Below, one piece after another: positions 61,239 to 64,000 of a stretch of DNA of 64,000 nucleotides; positions within the stretch are counted from its first letter, which is position 1, and each line of letters starts with the position of its first letter. The position numbers were made by a program, and so were the translations under genes. The stretch comes from Sinobacterium caligoides (lineage in GTDB: Bacteria; Pseudomonadota; Gammaproteobacteria; Pseudomonadales; Sinobacteriaceae), in the NCBI RefSeq assembly GCF_003752585.1, contig NZ_RKHR01000003.1:434001-498000 (forward strand), written 5' to 3'. Below the pieces are notes generated by a model. That model was not told the DNA's origin. It worked only from the letters and a program-made list of their open reading frames with translations, and made no database searches.

Positions 61239-62507
61239 CTAACAAGGCGTAAAACCTAGCTTGAAGTGATCTGGAAAAAAACCACCCTCAGTCTCAATCG
61301 GCGCCATCGCCCGCAGGTCCGGCAGTAGTAGTAGGTGCCGCACCATCACCGGCACCATCAAATCCGCAACCCTCTCCCCTACGCAACGATGCTGACCATA
61401 CCCCATATGTAAATAGTGTTCGGCTGGGCGGTCAACACGAAAGTCACGTGGGCGATCCAACGCACGCCCATCATGCATCGCGGACTGCACAGCAATCAAA
61501 ACCTTACTGCCACGATTAATGGTACGCCCTTGCGCAAGATGAATATCACTCGCACAGAAGCGAGTCACTACCGGCGACAAAGGCTGAAAACGCAGTGCCT
61601 CCCAGCAATACTTCAACAACAAGCTGTCATCCCCCGCCACCGCTACTCGCTTAGCCGCTGCGAAAGTCTTCGGCCGCAATAGCAGCTGATTAATAATGTG
61701 CACAACCGCCTTAGAGGATGTCTCCACGGTACCAATCAACATCCCCGCCATATTGCTAACGATACATTCGCGGTTGAAACCATTATCAAACTTCATCCGC
61801 AACAATCGGCTCAAGACATCTTCTGCCTGCCCCCCTGCATCAATCAACAGCTGCCGCTGAGGTATTAACTCACGCAGGTAAGCACGCAACTCCCTCCCTG
61901 CAACAACACTGCGCCGGTGTATTTCAGGGTCATTTCTATGATTAAAAAAAATGTCACGCTGAGTGTCTCGCGCCCAGCGAAACATCGATCGCTCAAGCTC
62001 CGCTGGTGGATATCTGGTCGTCGCAAAGCCAAAGTAACTCGCCGCCATCAACACCGGCACTCGACGTGAATAGCTAGGGACTAAATCTATTTCGCCTCGC
62101 TGCCGACACTCATCGATTATCTTGCGACACCGGTCCTCCACCAGCAGCCTGATTGTCACCGCGTCGTCACAGCGCATCACCTGCTGCATGATGGCCTTAT
62201 CTCGATGATTCTCGACACAGTCATCACGACCAAGCATAAACGCCCCCACTGAGCGCTCTATTTTCTCCGCCGTTACCACGCGTAGCGATGAGGGCTGGCT
62301 TAACGCCTGCAGGACATCTTCATAACGCGTCACAACAACTAGGTTACTCCGCTTTAAATACAACAGTGGACAAACCGAACGCAACACTGCAAAAAAAGCG
62401 TTCGTTTTTTTCAGCAACAAGAACATAAACACTTTGTTCAGAATAGAAGCACGGTTTTGCTTCTTTACCTCGATACCGGAGGTAATATTTGTTTGCTCAA
62501 CACTCAT
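61239..62507 (-). CDS. Cytochrome P450
   Basis: 422 residues. Heme-thiolate motif: GYGQHRCVGE with the Cys ligand, where the usual Phe at the motif start is Met. ExxR in the K helix: EALR. The oxygen-activation helix reads LIGTVETSSKAV, with Glu-Thr in place of the common Asp-Thr and Thr replacing a Gly. An unusually hydrophobic N-terminal stretch (LNKVFMFLLLKKTNAFF) precedes the fold. The reaction and substrate are unknown. No ferredoxin or reductase gene is adjacent. It is not obviously a CYP125/142 sterol enzyme. Confidence 0.9.
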   Translation of the reverse strand: MSVEQTNITSGIEVKKQNRASILNKVFMFLLLKKTNAFFAVLRSVCPLLYLKRSNLVVVTRYEDVLQALSQPSSLRVVTAEKIERSVGAFMLGRDDCVENHRDKAIMQQVMRCDDAVTIRLLVEDRCRKIIDECRQRGEIDLVPSYSRRVPVLMAASYFGFATTRYPPAELERSMFRWARDTQRDIFFNHRNDPEIHRRSVVAGRELRAYLRELIPQRQLLIDAGGQAEDVLSRLLRMKFDNGFNRECIVSNMAGMLIGTVETSSKAVVHIINQLLLRPKTFAAAKRVAVAGDDSLLLKYCWEALRFQPLSPVVTRFCASDIHLAQGRTINRGSKVLIAVQSAMHDGRALDRPRDFRVDRPAEHYLHMGYGQHRCVGERVADLMVPVMVRHLLLLPDLRAMAPIETEGGFFPDHFKLGFTPC

Positions 62508-63126
62508 TTTATTGTTTTCTCAGTAAACCTGTTCCAATCGACCGAGCACCGTGCGCCAACAGCAGTATTAACCCAACTTACTCTTTTCGCCTGCCACAGG
62601 CCGACTCCATAGCGCTGATAATGCATACCTTTCCTCTTTATGGCTAGCACCACCGGGGGAGTAATACATTGCTTTTTAAAGACGGAAACCCAGTACTAAT
62701 AACTGACGCCACTCACCTCAACAGTTGTCTAACCCCCTCTCAACAGACAAGCAACAAGCTTACTTACCAGTATACAAGAGAATAAAGAGGTACCGCGAAA
62801 AGACAATAAAGAGTGACTTTACAAGGCGCTAGCATAAACCAAAGTTTTATCAACCAAAGTGTTTACCAACTGACCAAAGGTTGAGCCACCTAGAGTTAAC
62901 GCTTTTTCTATATCTCGAGTAGGTACAAGTACTTAGATGGCTAAACAGGTGTTTAGCGGCGACCAATAAACTATAGCTTTCTCAGCTAACGTTGAGGAAG
63001 ATCAAGCTCAAACTTAATCAGGAGAGTATATTCACCGCCATTCCACGAGCCGCTTAACATTCTGTAAATGTTTACGGTAGCGAGATAGAAATTTTTAAAC
63101 TAACTCGAAAGTATAGGAGCAGGTCT
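62508..63126. promoter_or_regulatory. Long divergent control region upstream of the P450 and sdaC
   Basis: 619 bases without a supported gene. Contents: ACCAAAG three times at about 62838, 62852 and 62872; a perfect 18-bp palindrome GCTAAACAGGTGTTTAGC (62940-62957); a second palindrome GTAAATGTTTAC (63064-63075), similar in form to LacI/PurR-type sites; and the sdaC RBS AGGAG 7 bases before the ATG. Operator function is inferred. Confidence 0.5.
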
Positions 63127-64000
63127 ATGACGACTTCTGCTACAGCCTCCCCCGCCACTACGGCAGCAACATCAACCAAACTGGCTAAATGGAACAAGCG
63201 CGATTCCTCTTGGTTGCTCAGTCTATTTGGTACGGCAGTCGGTGCCGGTGTTTTATTTCTACCTATTAATGCGGGTCTTGGCGGAATCTGGCCGCTCATC
63301 TTCGTTACGATCTTAGTCGGCCCCATGACGTATTATGCTCACCGCGGCCTCTCTCGTGTTGTTCTTTCCGCTAGTAACCCCAACGGCACGATCATTGATG
63401 CCGTCGTTGAGTTTTTCGGGCCAAAAGCTGGCGCCATTATTACAATAGGGTACTTCTTAGCGATCTACCCTATCGTCATGATCTACGGCATCAGTATCAC
63501 GAACACCGTATCAAGCCTCATGGTGCATCAGCTACATATGGCTGAACCATCACGCGCCATACTGAGCTTTGTCCTGGTCTTCGGCCTAACCTCTGTTTTA
63601 GTCGCCGGCGAGAAGCTAGTCCTCAAGGTCAACTCAATGATTGTCTACCCTCTCATTGTGGTCTTGTTCGGTATTTCTGTGTACCTCATCCCGCAGTGGA
63701 CCAGCGCACAGTTTGATGTCACGCCTACCGCTAGCAGCTTCATCACTACTGTCTTCATCACTATTCCAATTTTGGTTTTCGCTTTCAACCACTCGCCTAT
63801 CGTCTCTTCATTCTCTAGCGCCTACCGTAAAGAGCTCGGTGACGATGCTGAGGCCTATGCTTCTCGTGTACTAAAGCGTAACGCTGGTATCCTACTGATC
63901 TTCGTTATGTTCTTCGTCTTCTCTTGTGTTTTCACACTGAGCCCTAGCGACCTACAAGCGGCGAAGTCAGCAAACATTCCGGTCTTATCAGTCTTCGCTC
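63127..64000 (+). CDS. sdaC: Serine transporter SdaC, 3'-truncated by the window edge
   Basis: 291 residues visible, open to the last base. It follows E. coli SdaC: SLFGTAVGAGVLFLPINAGL, PMTYYAHRGLSRVVLS, FLAIYPIVMIYGISITNTV, FAFNHSPIVSSFSSAYRKE and FFVFSCVFTLSPSDL. HAAAP-family proton-coupled L-serine importer of the inner membrane, with about 8 of 11 helices seen. AGGAG 7 bases upstream fixes the ATG at 63127. In E. coli it is followed by the serine deaminase gene sdaB. Confidence 0.93.
   Translation, partial: MTTSATASPATTAATSTKLAKWNKRDSSWLLSLFGTAVGAGVLFLPINAGLGGIWPLIFVTILVGPMTYYAHRGLSRVVLSASNPNGTIIDAVVEFFGPKAGAIITIGYFLAIYPIVMIYGISITNTVSSLMVHQLHMAEPSRAILSFVLVFGLTSVLVAGEKLVLKVNSMIVYPLIVVLFGISVYLIPQWTSAQFDVTPTASSFITTVFITIPILVFAFNHSPIVSSFSSAYRKELGDDAEAYASRVLKRNAGILLIFVMFFVFSCVFTLSPSDLQAAKSANIPVLSVFA

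Noticed and set aside
1-64000. tRNA genes, integrases, transposases or prophage genes
   Set aside because: I looked for TTCGA-containing T-arms, CCA ends and recombinase motifs and found none that held up; no computed scan was possible.

Overview
The window reads as about 64 kb of a Gram-negative gammaproteobacterial chromosome. DapE, RsmJ, Ung, YfbR, DjlA, UbiTUV, YdbH-YnbE-YdbL, TamAB, FocA and SdaC all look gammaproteobacterial, and there is an ffs (4.5S) RNA. A TonB receptor, VPxPA-CTERM exported proteins and a steroid-type catabolic operon suggest a free-living, probably marine, relative of the Cellvibrionales/Spongiibacteraceae; that placement is inference. I saw no tRNA, rRNA, CRISPR array, insertion sequence or prophage.

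Layout. 1-735: 3' part of focA. 0.8-10.3 kb: an accessory block with a TonB-dependent receptor, a lipoprotein, two paralogous VPxPA-CTERM exported proteins around a 9-bp tandem repeat, two divergent AraC-type regulators and a lipoprotein amidohydrolase. 10.6-28 kb: mostly housekeeping and signalling genes (dapE, rsmJ, an OmpA-like lipoprotein, a predicted nucleotide cyclase plus HD-type phosphodiesterase pair, ung, an HD-GYP receptor, a DEAD-box helicase, a parvulin, yfbR, djlA, a glutathione peroxidase). 28-31 kb: an HsaA-like flavin monooxygenase divergent from a LuxR-type regulator of TeiR-like size, then a chagasin-like inhibitor. 31.2-35 kb: ubiT divergent from ubiU-ubiV, for oxygen-independent ubiquinone synthesis. 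35-37.6 kb: a thioredoxin-fold protein, an NhaC-type antiporter and a hotdog thioesterase.

38.2-47.0 kb, minus strand: nine genes that look like one steroid side-chain beta-oxidation unit. In order of transcription they are two DUF35 proteins, two thiolase-fold Ltp proteins, a FadD19-like CoA ligase, an EchA19-like hydratase, an alpha-methylacyl-CoA racemase, a nitroreductase and an enoyl-CoA isomerase/hydratase. 47.4-51.5 kb: a phytochelatin-synthase-like protease, the ffs RNA, an LLM-class oxidoreductase, a DUF2788 protein and an Rv1533-like nitronate monooxygenase family protein. 51.7-61 kb: two AsmA-like envelope systems side by side (ydbH-ynbE-ydbL on the plus strand, tamA-tamB on the minus strand). 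61.2-62.5 kb: a cytochrome P450. The window ends inside sdaC, behind a 620-bp upstream region with two palindromes.

How the genes may work together: the 28-30 kb and 38-51 kb blocks appear to feed one catabolic programme in which sterol or bile-acid side chains are CoA-activated, racemised, shortened by beta-oxidation and cleaved by a thiolase-fold/DUF35 complex. The HsaA-like enzyme may act on the rings, and the LuxR regulator may control the set. The partner genes HsaB/C/D, KstD and KshAB are not here, so the pathway must continue elsewhere. ubiTUV and focA hint at microaerobic or anaerobic growth.
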